A DNA stretch of 22,840 bases from DATKMP01 sp035541775 (GTDB lineage Bacteria > Bacteroidota > Ignavibacteria > UBA10030). Below, piece by piece: positions 1-6,651 of the stretch. Both the position numbers and the translations under genes were made by a program. The stretch's first letter is position 1. Every line of letters begins with the position of its first letter. The notes beneath the pieces are model-generated. The model did not search any database. It was not told the DNA's origin and saw only the letters and a program-made list of their open reading frames with translations. Where the stretch lies: NCBI GenBank assembly GCA_035541775.1, contig DATKMP010000174.1, positions 1 through 22,840 of the forward strand. The letters run 5' to 3'.

Positions 1-189
1 TTTATCACAAATATCCGCTTTCTCAAAAACATATCGAGGATTTTCTTGAACATCTGCAAGATTTTCCAAATTTCCCGCATACGTCAATTTATCTATATTA
101 ATAATGTTATATGACGGATATTTTTTTAAGAAATACCTGACAAAATTACTACCAATAAATCCAGCACCGCCTGTAACAAGAATATTCAT
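1..189 (-). CDS. rmlB: dTDP-glucose 4,6-dehydratase, N-terminal fragment (runs off left edge)
   Basis: Sixty-three codons are visible, from ATG at 189 to the window edge. The N-terminus shows the Rossmann NAD-binding motif GGAGFIGS (residues 7-14). It is followed by NIDKLTYAGNLENLADV and then RYVFEKADICD, the arrangement typical of RmlB/RfbB, which converts dTDP-glucose to dTDP-4-keto-6-deoxyglucose in the cytoplasm for rhamnose and other deoxysugars of surface polysaccharides. The catalytic Tyr-x3-Lys region lies outside the window. A Shine-Dalgarno-like AAGGTG sits 8 bases before the ATG. The gene has its own promoter just after argS, so it is probably the first gene of a polysaccharide cluster continuing leftward. 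Other nucleotide-sugar epimerases share the Rossmann start, but the DKLTYAGN stretch is specific to this family. Confidence 0.9.
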   Translation of the reverse strand, partial: MNILVTGGAGFIGSNFVRYFLKKYPSYNIINIDKLTYAGNLENLADVQENPRYVFEKADICDK

Positions 190-192
190 TTA

Positions 193-205
193 ACAAGCAC
201 CTTGT
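193..205 (-). promoter_or_regulatory. rmlB ribosome-binding site inside a small hairpin
   Basis: On the minus strand ACAAG-GTG-CTTGT forms a 5-bp stem with a 3-base loop. The Shine-Dalgarno-like AAGGTG lies in its 5' arm and loop, 8 bases before the ATG at 189. The RBS is clear; a regulatory role for the stem is only a possibility because it is short. Confidence 0.4.
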
Positions 206-273
206 CGGTTATTATATTTTTTCTTCAATAGATTAACAGCAACAAAAAACTGGCATCGTTCCGATGAACGGTT

Positions 274-294
274 TAAAGCGTGATTCACACTTTA
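274..294. repeat. Imperfect dyad in the rmlB leader
   Basis: TAAAG, one mismatched base, GTG, a 3-base loop, CAC, one mismatched base, CTTTA: eight of nine arm positions pair. It lies about 65-85 bases downstream of the predicted transcription start, so it could be an mRNA stem-loop or a protein-binding operator. No T-run follows it on either strand, which argues against a terminator. Confidence 0.4.
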
Positions 295-365
295 CTATTT
301 CACGGTTCAAAAAAGCAGTATCAAGATGGGATCAGTAACCTTTTTCCTTTATCTGTTGCTCTTTA

Positions 366-394
366 ATGGTAAGGATTTTTTATTTTTCTGTCAA
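366..394 (-). promoter_or_regulatory. Sigma-70-type promoter for rmlB
   Basis: On the minus strand a perfect -35 box TTGACA (389-394) is followed by exactly 17 bases and then TACCAT (366-371) as the -10 box. It sits immediately after the argS stop codon and points at rmlB, predicting a start near 359 and a leader of about 170 nt. The same pair of hexamers with the same spacing occurs at 3629-3657. Confidence 0.65.
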
Positions 395-401
395 TATAAA
401 A

Positions 402-2054
402 TTACATTCGTTCCGGCGCATTGATGCCGAGCACTTGACATCCGTTAGCAAGGACGGTTTTCGCTGCAAGGCATAATGCAACGCGCGCTTTGGATAATTC
501 GAGCTCCGGAATGACGACACGATGCTCATGATAAAATTTATGGAATGCTGTCGCTACATCATTGAGATAGGTTGTAAGATGAAGCGGTTCAAGTGTCACA
601 GCACACGAGTTCAGCACTTTTGGAAATTCCAATAACAACTTTGTCAATGCAAGTTCAGCTTCGCCCTTCAATAATTGATACTGAATATCTGTTGCCGGAT
701 GCGCCGGATCAAATACTTGCTGCTCCTGTGCAAAACGCAAAATGCTTGCAATGCGAGCATGAGCGTACTGCAGATAATATACAGGATTTTTTTCTGATTG
801 CTCTTTCGCAAGGCCAAGATCGAATTCCAAATGGCTATTGTTTGCACGCATCAAGAAGAAATACCGAACCGCATCCGGGCCGACATCATCAATCAATTCA
901 TCGAGTGTTACAAAATTGGCAAGACGCTTCGACATCTTCACCTGTTCGCCGTTCAGCATCAACGTGACAAATTGATGAATGACCACTTTAACTTTTTCCG
1001 GATCGTATCCAAGCGCTTTGACACCGGCAAGCACATCCGGAATGGTGGCAATATGATCCGCGCCAAAAACATCGACGATTAATTCAAATCCACGGCGAAA
1101 TTTTTCGCGATGGTATGCCATATCCGGCAAACGATACGTCGGTTCGCCAGTCGATTTGACGATGACGCGATCTTGATCGAGCCCGAGCGAGGTTGTCTTC
1201 ATCCAGACCGCACCGTCTTTGTCGTACGCTAATCCTTGTTTTCGGAATTCATCAATAATTTCTTGAATCTTGCCGGAATGATATAACGAATCTTCGTTGA
1301 AGAACACATCGTGCACCACACCGATGCGCGCAAGTACTTTTTTAATCGCTTCAAACAAACGCTGCTCGGCAAAATCTTTACAAACAGCCAGCGCTTCATC
1401 ATTCGTCACGGAAACGAGTGAATCTCCATTTTCAGTTTTTAATTCTTCGGCAATGTTGCGAATGTAATCGCCCTGATACCCATCTTCCGGAAACGGAAAC
1501 GATTCATCAAAGAATTGCCGGTACCGCGCATACGTGGATTCCGCCAGCATGCGCATTTGTCTGCCGGCATTGTTGTAATAATATTCGCGTGTCACATCGT
1601 GTCCTGTCCACGCTAAAATATTTGCCAACGTATCGCCAAGCGCTGCCTGCCGGCCATGCCCAACGCTTAACGGTCCCGTCGGATTGGCGCTCACATATTC
1701 GACCTGCGTTTTTTTTCCGCCGCCGAGATTGGTGCGACCGAACGAATCCGGTGCCGCAAGAATCTTCGCAAGCTGGTTCGTAAAAAATTCGTCGGTAAAA
1801 TAAAAATTGACGAATCCCGGCCCGGCAATTTCTATTTTAGAAACAAACGCGGGATCGATTTCTAGTTTAGAAACAATCTCCTGCGCAACAGCGCGAGGAT
1901 TTTTCTTTGCCGACTTTGCCAGCAGCATCGCGATATTCGTCGTTACATCGCCGTGCGCATCTTGTTTCGGTTTTTCAAATGTTAACTTCGCAATTCCATG
2001 ATACGATAACGCCTGTAATGCTGTTTGAAGTTTTTCCGCTAAATAGGTATGCAT
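402..2054 (-). CDS. argS: Arginyl-tRNA synthetase
   Basis: Class I aminoacyl-tRNA synthetase that charges tRNA-Arg in the cytoplasm. With ATG at 2054 the protein has 550 residues, normal for the family. The order is an N-terminal Arg-tRNA-binding domain (about 1-90, with GDVTTNIAM), the catalytic core with the HIGH-type signature SVGHGR (130-135) preceded by SANPTGPL, the KMSK loop (373-376), and a helical DALR-type anticodon-binding domain from about 420 to the end. The ATG is chosen because it overlaps the rsfS stop (TGATG), the usual translational coupling; a TTG one codon upstream (2057) is possible but has no advantage. It is the last gene of the LytR_C-rsfS-argS group, with no clear terminator after it. 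Confidence 0.97.
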   Translation of the reverse strand: MHTYLAEKLQTALQALSYHGIAKLTFEKPKQDAHGDVTTNIAMLLAKSAKKNPRAVAQEIVSKLEIDPAFVSKIEIAGPGFVNFYFTDEFFTNQLAKILAAPDSFGRTNLGGGKKTQVEYVSANPTGPLSVGHGRQAALGDTLANILAWTGHDVTREYYYNNAGRQMRMLAESTYARYRQFFDESFPFPEDGYQGDYIRNIAEELKTENGDSLVSVTNDEALAVCKDFAEQRLFEAIKKVLARIGVVHDVFFNEDSLYHSGKIQEIIDEFRKQGLAYDKDGAVWMKTTSLGLDQDRVIVKSTGEPTYRLPDMAYHREKFRRGFELIVDVFGADHIATIPDVLAGVKALGYDPEKVKVVIHQFVTLMLNGEQVKMSKRLANFVTLDELIDDVGPDAVRYFFLMRANNSHLEFDLGLAKEQSEKNPVYYLQYAHARIASILRFAQEQQVFDPAHPATDIQYQLLKGEAELALTKLLLEFPKVLNSCAVTLEPLHLTTYLNDVATAFHKFYHEHRVVIPELELSKARVALCLAAKTVLANGCQVLGINAPERM

Positions 2055-2467
2055 CAATGAGAAACTTTCTTCCGTGTCGTTTTCGTTTTTCCTGCCGGTT
2101 TTTTGACGGCAGGTTCCTCTTCGTTATCTTTAATATGGGTAATCTTCGCGTCGTTCCACAAACGATCTAAGTTATAAAATGCTCGCGCTTCTTTATGAAA
2201 CACATGCGCAACCACATCGACATAATCCACCACTACCCAGTTCAACGCTTGATATCCTTCGAACTGCCACGGTACTTCGCCAACGGCTTCCGTCCCGTCA
2301 CGCACCGCATCGGCGATTGCTTTCACCTGCGTATCGGAATCGGCAGAGCACAGCACAAAATAATCCGCCGTGCTCGTTACTTTTTTTAAATCGATCAGCA
2401 CCACTTCCGATGCTTTTTTGGAAAGCATCAGATCGGCAATTTTTTTTGCAAGAGTTCGAGGTGTCAA
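2054..2467 (-). CDS. rsfS: Ribosomal silencing factor RsfS
   Basis: A 137-residue member of the RsfS/Iojap family, which binds ribosomal protein uL14 on the 50S subunit and blocks subunit joining when nutrients are short. Family hallmarks are visible: VVLIDLKKVTSTADYFVLCSA (22-42), then QVKAIADAV, the GY-ALNWVVVDYVDVVAHVF segment, and RAFYNLDRLW near 110-120. A basic Lys/Thr-rich tail of about 20 residues follows the conserved domain. The start is TTG at 2467, overlapping the upstream stop codon (TTGA); the next ATG would remove the conserved first helix. It is coupled to argS by TGATG at its other end. RsfS is widely found beside LytR_C-type or NAD-synthesis genes. Confidence 0.94.
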   Translation of the reverse strand: MTPRTLAKKIADLMLSKKASEVVLIDLKKVTSTADYFVLCSADSDTQVKAIADAVRDGTEAVGEVPWQFEGYQALNWVVVDYVDVVAHVFHKEARAFYNLDRLWNDAKITHIKDNEEEPAVKKPAGKTKTTRKKVSH

Positions 2468-3009
2468 CGAACATTCCTTTCTTTTAAATGGACATAAGGG
2501 GCGAGCGATGGATAATCTTCGCCAATCACGACCGTGATATCCAACAGTAATTTTGGATTTATTTTTTGATATACTTTTGTTTCAGAAATTCCCAGCGCCA
2601 GCGCAAGCTGTTTGGCTGCATCAAGATTTCCCGTATGATCGATGATAAAGGATTTTCCTTCAACGCCTTCGGCATTGCGTTTCATTTCGACAACATCGTA
2701 TCCCGCAGAACGAATATAATCCGTTGCATGCTGCGCAAGTTTCATATTGCCGACGCCGTCTAACACTTCCACTTCGGGAATTTTTCCCGACGCCGTCCAC
2801 ACACGTTTCACCGGTTCCTTTGATGCCGAAGAATTACGATTTGCCAGTACATAAATCGTCACTGCAAATGCAACGATCGTCAGTCCTGCAAAAAGTTTGG
2901 CAACACTCGCATACCGCTGTTGTTGTTTCTTCCGGCGCGGCGATGCCGCCGGTTCATCCGAAGAAAGTTGTAATTCTTGTTCTGGTGTGTCGTCGGGAAG
3001 ATTGTGCAT
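2464..3009 (-). CDS. LytR C-terminal (LytR_C) domain membrane protein
   Basis: A 181-residue single-pass membrane protein. Residues 1-36 are hydrophilic and rich in Gln, Lys and Arg. One transmembrane helix follows at about 37-56 (AKLFAGLTIVAFAVTIYVLA), then a linker, then a LytR_C-like domain from about 77 to 165 beginning VEVLDGVGN and containing LAQHATDYIRSAGYDVV. The domain is expected outside the membrane, and its exact role is unknown in this setting. I chose ATG at 3009 although the frame stays open to 3162: the extension would read straight through a terminator-like hairpin and gives a Cys-rich, implausible peptide. The gene overlaps rsfS by 4 bases and probably forms one transcript with rsfS and argS. 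Confidence 0.82.
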   Translation of the reverse strand: MHNLPDDTPEQELQLSSDEPAASPRRKKQQQRYASVAKLFAGLTIVAFAVTIYVLANRNSSASKEPVKRVWTASGKIPEVEVLDGVGNMKLAQHATDYIRSAGYDVVEMKRNAEGVEGKSFIIDHTGNLDAAKQLALALGISETKVYQKINPKLLLDITVVIGEDYPSLAPYVHLKERNVR

Positions 3010-3021
3010 TACAAAACCGGT

Positions 3022-3068
3022 ACAAAAAAGAACCGGGAACACTGTTGCTGTACAACAGCAAAACCCGG
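3022..3068 (-). terminator. Terminator or attenuator between the secreted protein and LytR_C genes
   Basis: On the minus strand an outer stem CCGGG/CCCGG (3064-3068 with 3033-3037) encloses a 7-bp stem TTGCTGT/ACAGCAA with a 3-base loop (3045-3061), separated by an asymmetric internal loop. The sequence TTCTTTTTT follows at once (3022-3030). Position and shape fit an intrinsic terminator for the gene ending at 3101, or an attenuator that lets part of transcription into LytR_C-rsfS-argS. Confidence 0.65.
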
Positions 3069-3100
3069 CTGCAATACCAACACTCGTAACAATAAACCGT

Positions 3101-3607
3101 TCAGTGGGATTCCTCCTCGCCGACGATTCCAAGATTGGGCCAGTACCCGATTCCCGAATCAAAATTATTTAACCAATACATCGCCGGTAACTGACGATAG
3201 GATAGCTGAAGATATGTACTCGGCGTCGGGTGGTACGTTAAATCCACATTCGATAAATACAGTCCTGAAACATCTTTGGAAAAATTCCCGCCCATAGTAT
3301 TAAATGGCGATGCCACCAAATTGACACCGAGGTGCAACACTAAGGGATCCGATAATTGATACGCTAAATTGTTGGTGTACACTCCCAGCGAATAACCCTG
3401 TGAACCGTTCGTGGTATAGCTCATCGAATAACTCTGGTGCATAGTTAATTTGCTCAAGTTAAACCAGCCAAACAGCAATCCACTGTCTTCCTGTTTAATT
3501 AAAGACTGACTGACGGAAGACGAACCTCCTTGCTGGTCCTTAAATTGTGCCACCATCACCGCACCAAGTAAAACCGTAAGCAGCAATATCTTTGTAACTG
3601 TCTTCAT
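3101..3607 (-). CDS. Small secreted beta-rich protein, function unknown
   Basis: 168 residues. A signal peptide is clear: MKTVTK, a hydrophobic run, then MVA before Q21, a typical A-Q cleavage site of this lineage. The mature protein alternates polar and hydrophobic residues in short strands (HQSYSMSYTT, YSLGVYTNNLAYQL, LVLHLGVNLVASPF, LSNVDLTYHPT, STYLQLSYRQLP), as in a small barrel or periplasmic beta-sheet protein. From memory, similar sequences with an L-x-M-x-S-YS-SY motif occur beside LytR_C genes in related bacteria, but I cannot verify that here. It has its own promoter about 20 bases upstream and a terminator-like hairpin downstream, so it may be expressed more strongly than the genes that follow. 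It ends in an acidic EEES tail. Confidence 0.75.
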   Translation of the reverse strand: MKTVTKILLLTVLLGAVMVAQFKDQQGGSSSVSQSLIKQEDSGLLFGWFNLSKLTMHQSYSMSYTTNGSQGYSLGVYTNNLAYQLSDPLVLHLGVNLVASPFNTMGGNFSKDVSGLYLSNVDLTYHPTPSTYLQLSYRQLPAMYWLNNFDSGIGYWPNLGIVGEEESH

Positions 3608-3628
3608 AACATTGTTTTTTCTAATACT

Positions 3629-3657
3629 ATGGTACTTAAATCTCCAATGATTGTCAA
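3629..3657 (-). promoter_or_regulatory. Sigma-70-type promoter for the small secreted protein
   Basis: On the minus strand TTGACA (3652-3657), 17 bases, TACCAT (3629-3634). The predicted start near 3622 gives a leader of about 15 nt before ATG 3607, which has no visible Shine-Dalgarno. It lies in the 75-bp gap after the membrane methyltransferase gene and separates that operon from this one. The hexamers and spacing are identical to those of the rmlB promoter. Confidence 0.65.
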
Positions 3658-3682
3658 GATAGTGATGAAGACGGATGCATAC

Positions 3683-4243
3683 TTAATATATAAACGGAAT
3701 AAAACGTTTTGTCCGCGTCATATATTGTTTATATGCTTCGCCGAAGTACTGAATGCACTCTGCTTCATCCGCTTTTGCCGTCTCATTTAAAAACCAAGTT
3801 GCCGCAATAACGAGACAAACGGTCGATGCTGTAATTTCTTTGAGAAATACTCCCCACGCCACATACAGCAACGATGTGTACATCGGATGACGAAGATAGG
3901 TATAAATACCTGTCGTCACCAAGGAAGTGGTTTTTTCGAATTCAAGAAGCGTTGCATCGCTCCGGCGCTCTCCCGGTTTGCTTGCATGGCGAATGCGCAA
4001 AAATCCTATTCCCATAACGACAAGCGATCCGAATAACAATAACCATGACGCAATTTGACGCAGTGACAACGGATCGGTGAACCACACATCGACATTGGAC
4101 AACACGAGAGCAATGATCGCTTCGGCTGCAAAGAATCGATAAAATCCATGCGACCCGGCGATAAGAATGGATTTGCGTGAGAGATATACAAAAACGATGG
4201 AAAGAACAATAAAGATTGCGAGTTTGATCATTTCAACCGTCAT
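3683..4243 (-). CDS. Isoprenylcysteine carboxyl methyltransferase (ICMT/PEMT)-like membrane protein
   Basis: A 186-residue integral membrane protein with hydrophobic segments at about 5-22, 33-50, 63-83 and 123-150. The family signature is clear: TTGIYTYLRHPMYTSLL (110-126) and a C-terminal EAECIQYFGEAYKQYMTRTKRFIPF (161-184). In ICMT and phospholipid methyltransferases the RHP-Y motif and a conserved late Glu help to bind S-adenosylmethionine. The substrate in bacteria is usually unknown; a small lipophilic thiol or lipid is plausible. The ATG at 4243 is one codon beyond the obgE stop, so the two are co-transcribed and translationally coupled. The association with obgE may be only positional. 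Confidence 0.85.
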   Translation of the reverse strand: MTVEMIKLAIFIVLSIVFVYLSRKSILIAGSHGFYRFFAAEAIIALVLSNVDVWFTDPLSLRQIASWLLLFGSLVVMGIGFLRIRHASKPGERRSDATLLEFEKTTSLVTTGIYTYLRHPMYTSLLYVAWGVFLKEITASTVCLVIAATWFLNETAKADEAECIQYFGEAYKQYMTRTKRFIPFIY

Positions 4244-4246
4244 CGT

Positions 4247-5248
4247 TCATCCTTTATTTTTATCAACGACAATCGTATCCCACATCGCGGCAAGCAAATC
4301 GTCGACGCCTTCATGCGTAACGGCAGAAATAAAATGCGGATGTAACCCGCGTGCGATTTTTATTTTCTTCAACTGCTTTTTTGCATCGTCGTCGATCACA
4401 TCGGTTTTGGTGATAACGACAATTTTCTTTTTCTTGACTAACGACGAATGAAACTGCCGCAGTTCGTTCAATAAAATTTCATAATCGTGTTTCGGATTTT
4501 CGCTCATGCAATCGATGAGAAACACCAGCACTTTGGTCCGTTCGATATGTTTCAGAAATTGAATTCCTAATCCTTTTCCTTCGTGCGCGCCTTCGATCAA
4601 CCCCGGAATATCTGCAACCACAAAACTTTTTCCTTCGCCGTACCGCACCATGCCGAGATTCGGCGTAAGCGTCGTGAACGGATAATCCGCAATCTTCGGC
4701 TTTGCCGCAGAGATGCTTGCAATCAATGTGGATTTGCCAGCGTTCGGAAAACCGACCAGTCCGACGTCGGCAAGCAGTTTTAATTCAAGTATTAAATCAC
4801 GTTCTTCGCCCATTGTGCCCGGCTGCGCAAATCGCGGCGCCTGATTCGTCGGCGTAGCAAATTCTCCGTTGCCTTTGCCGCCGCGTCCACCTTGAGCAAT
4901 CACCACTTCATCGCCATGTTCCACAAGATCGGCAAGCACTCGCTTTTTTGCAGCATCGCGCACTAATGTCCCGCACGGTACTTTTATCACTTGATCTTCA
5001 CCGGATTTTCCTTCTTTGTTCGATCCTTGTCCGTTGTCGCCTTTCGGCGCAAGGTAGCGTTGTTTGTATTTGAAGTCCAACAGCGTATTCAATTGTTTAT
5101 CCGCACGAATAAGAATACTTCCGCCGCGTCCGCCGTTGCCGCCGTCCGGCCCGCCTTTGGGTACATATTTTTCCCGCCGGAAACTGACGATGCCTTTTCC
5201 CCCGTCGCCGGCTTTGACATAAATTTTTGCTTCATCGATGAAATGCAT
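4247..5248 (-). CDS. obgE: Obg family GTPase (ObgE/CgtA)
   Basis: 333 residues. The glycine-rich Obg fold occupies residues 1-159 (GDGGKGIVSFRREKYVPKGGP, then GGNGGRGG). The G domain follows, with G1 GFPNAGKS (166-173), the switch region FTTLTPNLG (191-199), G3 DIPG (213-216), G4 TKTD (280-283) and a G5-like SAV (308-310). The protein acts in late 50S ribosome assembly and in stress and growth control. It stops soon after the G domain, so the C-terminal OCT domain of Firmicutes Obg is absent, as is usual in many Gram-negative bacteria. ATG 5248 begins the invariant MHFIDEAKIYVKAGDGG. It lies 35 bases after the uncharacterised gene and 3 bases before the methyltransferase. Confidence 0.97.
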   Translation of the reverse strand: MHFIDEAKIYVKAGDGGKGIVSFRREKYVPKGGPDGGNGGRGGSILIRADKQLNTLLDFKYKQRYLAPKGDNGQGSNKEGKSGEDQVIKVPCGTLVRDAAKKRVLADLVEHGDEVVIAQGGRGGKGNGEFATPTNQAPRFAQPGTMGEERDLILELKLLADVGLVGFPNAGKSTLIASISAAKPKIADYPFTTLTPNLGMVRYGEGKSFVVADIPGLIEGAHEGKGLGIQFLKHIERTKVLVFLIDCMSENPKHDYEILLNELRQFHSSLVKKKKIVVITKTDVIDDDAKKQLKKIKIARGLHPHFISAVTHEGVDDLLAAMWDTIVVDKNKG

Positions 5249-5283
5249 ACAAGACTTTCAAGAAAATCGAAGTGGATAAAAAA

Positions 5284-6609
5284 TTATTGCCGTTTGGCGA
5301 CATGATAATGCACAAACAACCGGTCGGTGAACAACACCGCTTCATTGCCGAACGGATCGACATCATTCACGATATACAGCGCATCAAGATAATGCGCCAC
5401 CTCTTCCCACGATTTCTGCAAACTGATTTCCATCACTGCGCCGAGAAATGCCGGTTCATCCCTGTTAAATATTTTTCGTACGATCAATTCATGTTCATCG
5501 TCGGTGAACAAATCGCAGATTTCTTTCTGCTTCATTCCGGGAGAATCCGTAAGATATTGTTCATCATTTTCTCCAAACACCAGCACCGGAGTTCTTGATT
5601 CTGCCGCGGACGGCAAACTTTTCTCTTTTTCTTTTTCTTCGACGGGCTGAAGAAGAGAAATAGATTCCGGAGATTGATCCATTACCGGAGTGACCGCCGA
5701 AATGAAATTTGCCGAGATGGGTTTTGGCATTTCGACAGCGGAAATTTCAGGTGCTGAAGTTTTTATTTGTTCCGTTACCTCGGCGATGGTACCTTCGGGC
5801 TCTACAACCGGTGTGTTTTCATTTCCCGTTCGAATAATTTCAATAATCTGCGCTAATTGTTCTACCGTCAACTGCGATACTTCGTTTTTGTCGCGTTCGA
5901 ATTCCAATCGCGATTGAACATCCAACAATTGTTTGTCTTCAAAAAACACCACCGCAGCATTGATGGGCAACGTTTGATGTTCGAATTCCTGCCGCGGAGA
6001 CATCTTGCCGGATTCGACAAACGCAAACAAAGCGCGCGTCATCTTCGCCAATTCCAAGCTGGAATGTTGTGCAACAACCTCGCGGTCGATTTTTTCTATC
6101 AGTTCTTTAAATTCTTCAAATGTCAAATCCGCCAAACCATGATCGACCAAATATCGTTTGATGAGTTCGGGAAAATAGGTATAATCCACGCAATAGTGCA
6201 GTTTCTTTTCAATCTCGCTTGCCGCCACGTGCCTCTTCTCGCCGCCGATAAAATTCAGCAGCGTCCATTGCGGCCGGCACAAATAATTAAATTGAAAATG
6301 GACCGACTCGTCTAAGAGCGATTCAAATTCCTGATGGTCGAAATGATACCGCAGCACGAGCAGCAAATCGATCTGGCGCTGCAAGCTGACAACTTCCGGC
6401 AGTGAATAGGGAAATTTTTTCGAACGATATTCCATGCTGCGTTCCAACAGCAGGTTCTTTTCCACTTCTGCTTTGAAGTACGCTTTGATGGCAGGATGAA
6501 TATCCGCCGATAGAATTTTTTTTAATTCCACGCCGTCTTCTTCGCCGATAGTTTTATTGCGAACGGCGTTCATGATCGCTTCTATTTCGGATTCAAAAAT
6601 GTAGCCCAC
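5284..6609 (-). CDS. Uncharacterised 441-residue protein, conserved-looking, between TPR gene and obgE
   Basis: I do not recognise the family. There is no signal peptide or membrane segment, so it is probably cytoplasmic. Residues 1-260 look helical and charged, with aromatic-rich patches (VHFQFNYLCRPQWTLLNF, 103-120). Residues about 261-360 are a low-complexity linker rich in Pro, Glu, Ser and Thr with a KEKEKS cluster (326-331). Residues 360-435 form a compact C-terminal module, KEICDLFTDDEHELIVRKIF then SWEEVAHYLDALYIVNDVDPFGNEAVLFTDRLF, which looks like a conserved helical domain. The GTG at 6609 is preferred because AGGA lies 9 bases upstream; the next ATG is at residue 13. It starts 22 bases after the TPR gene and ends 35 bases before obgE, so all are likely co-transcribed. 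Confidence 0.8.
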   Translation of the reverse strand: MGYIFESEIEAIMNAVRNKTIGEEDGVELKKILSADIHPAIKAYFKAEVEKNLLLERSMEYRSKKFPYSLPEVVSLQRQIDLLLVLRYHFDHQEFESLLDESVHFQFNYLCRPQWTLLNFIGGEKRHVAASEIEKKLHYCVDYTYFPELIKRYLVDHGLADLTFEEFKELIEKIDREVVAQHSSLELAKMTRALFAFVESGKMSPRQEFEHQTLPINAAVVFFEDKQLLDVQSRLEFERDKNEVSQLTVEQLAQIIEIIRTGNENTPVVEPEGTIAEVTEQIKTSAPEISAVEMPKPISANFISAVTPVMDQSPESISLLQPVEEKEKEKSLPSAAESRTPVLVFGENDEQYLTDSPGMKQKEICDLFTDDEHELIVRKIFNRDEPAFLGAVMEISLQKSWEEVAHYLDALYIVNDVDPFGNEAVLFTDRLFVHYHVAKRQ

Positions 6610-6628
6610 GTCGCTCTATCCTTTTCTC

Positions 6629-6651
6629 CGGTTATTTTTTTCCGATAACCG
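6629..6651 (-). repeat. Hairpin spanning the TPR gene stop codon
   Basis: CGGTTAT and ATAACCG form a perfect 7-bp inverted repeat around a 9-base loop. On the minus strand the TPR stop codon TAA lies in the 3' arm, and the next gene's Shine-Dalgarno (GGAGAAAAGGA) starts directly after the stem. No T-run follows, so termination is unlikely. It could tune translation of the downstream gene. Confidence 0.45.

Larger units (their letters stand above)
190..401. other. argS-rmlB intergenic region (212 bp)
   Basis: This AT-rich spacer contains a minus-strand promoter (366-394) and then an implied leader of about 170 nt before rmlB. Within the leader are a dyad at 274-294 (TAAAG-c-GTG, loop ATT, CAC-a-CTTTA), a smaller dyad around 258-271 (CGTTC-cgat-GAACG) and a 5-bp hairpin over the rmlB ribosome-binding site (193-205). 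I see no coding frame and no convincing intrinsic terminator for argS. Confidence 0.6.

Noticed and set aside
593..967. Plus-strand open frames opposite argS, the TPR gene, gcvP and others
   Set aside because: They are shadows of well-identified genes, with no family resemblance, ribosome-binding sites or compositional support.
3010..3162. N-terminal extension of the LytR_C protein, including a Cys-rich FCCCT segment
   Set aside because: It coincides with a terminator-like hairpin, overlaps the previous gene and does not resemble a signal or domain.
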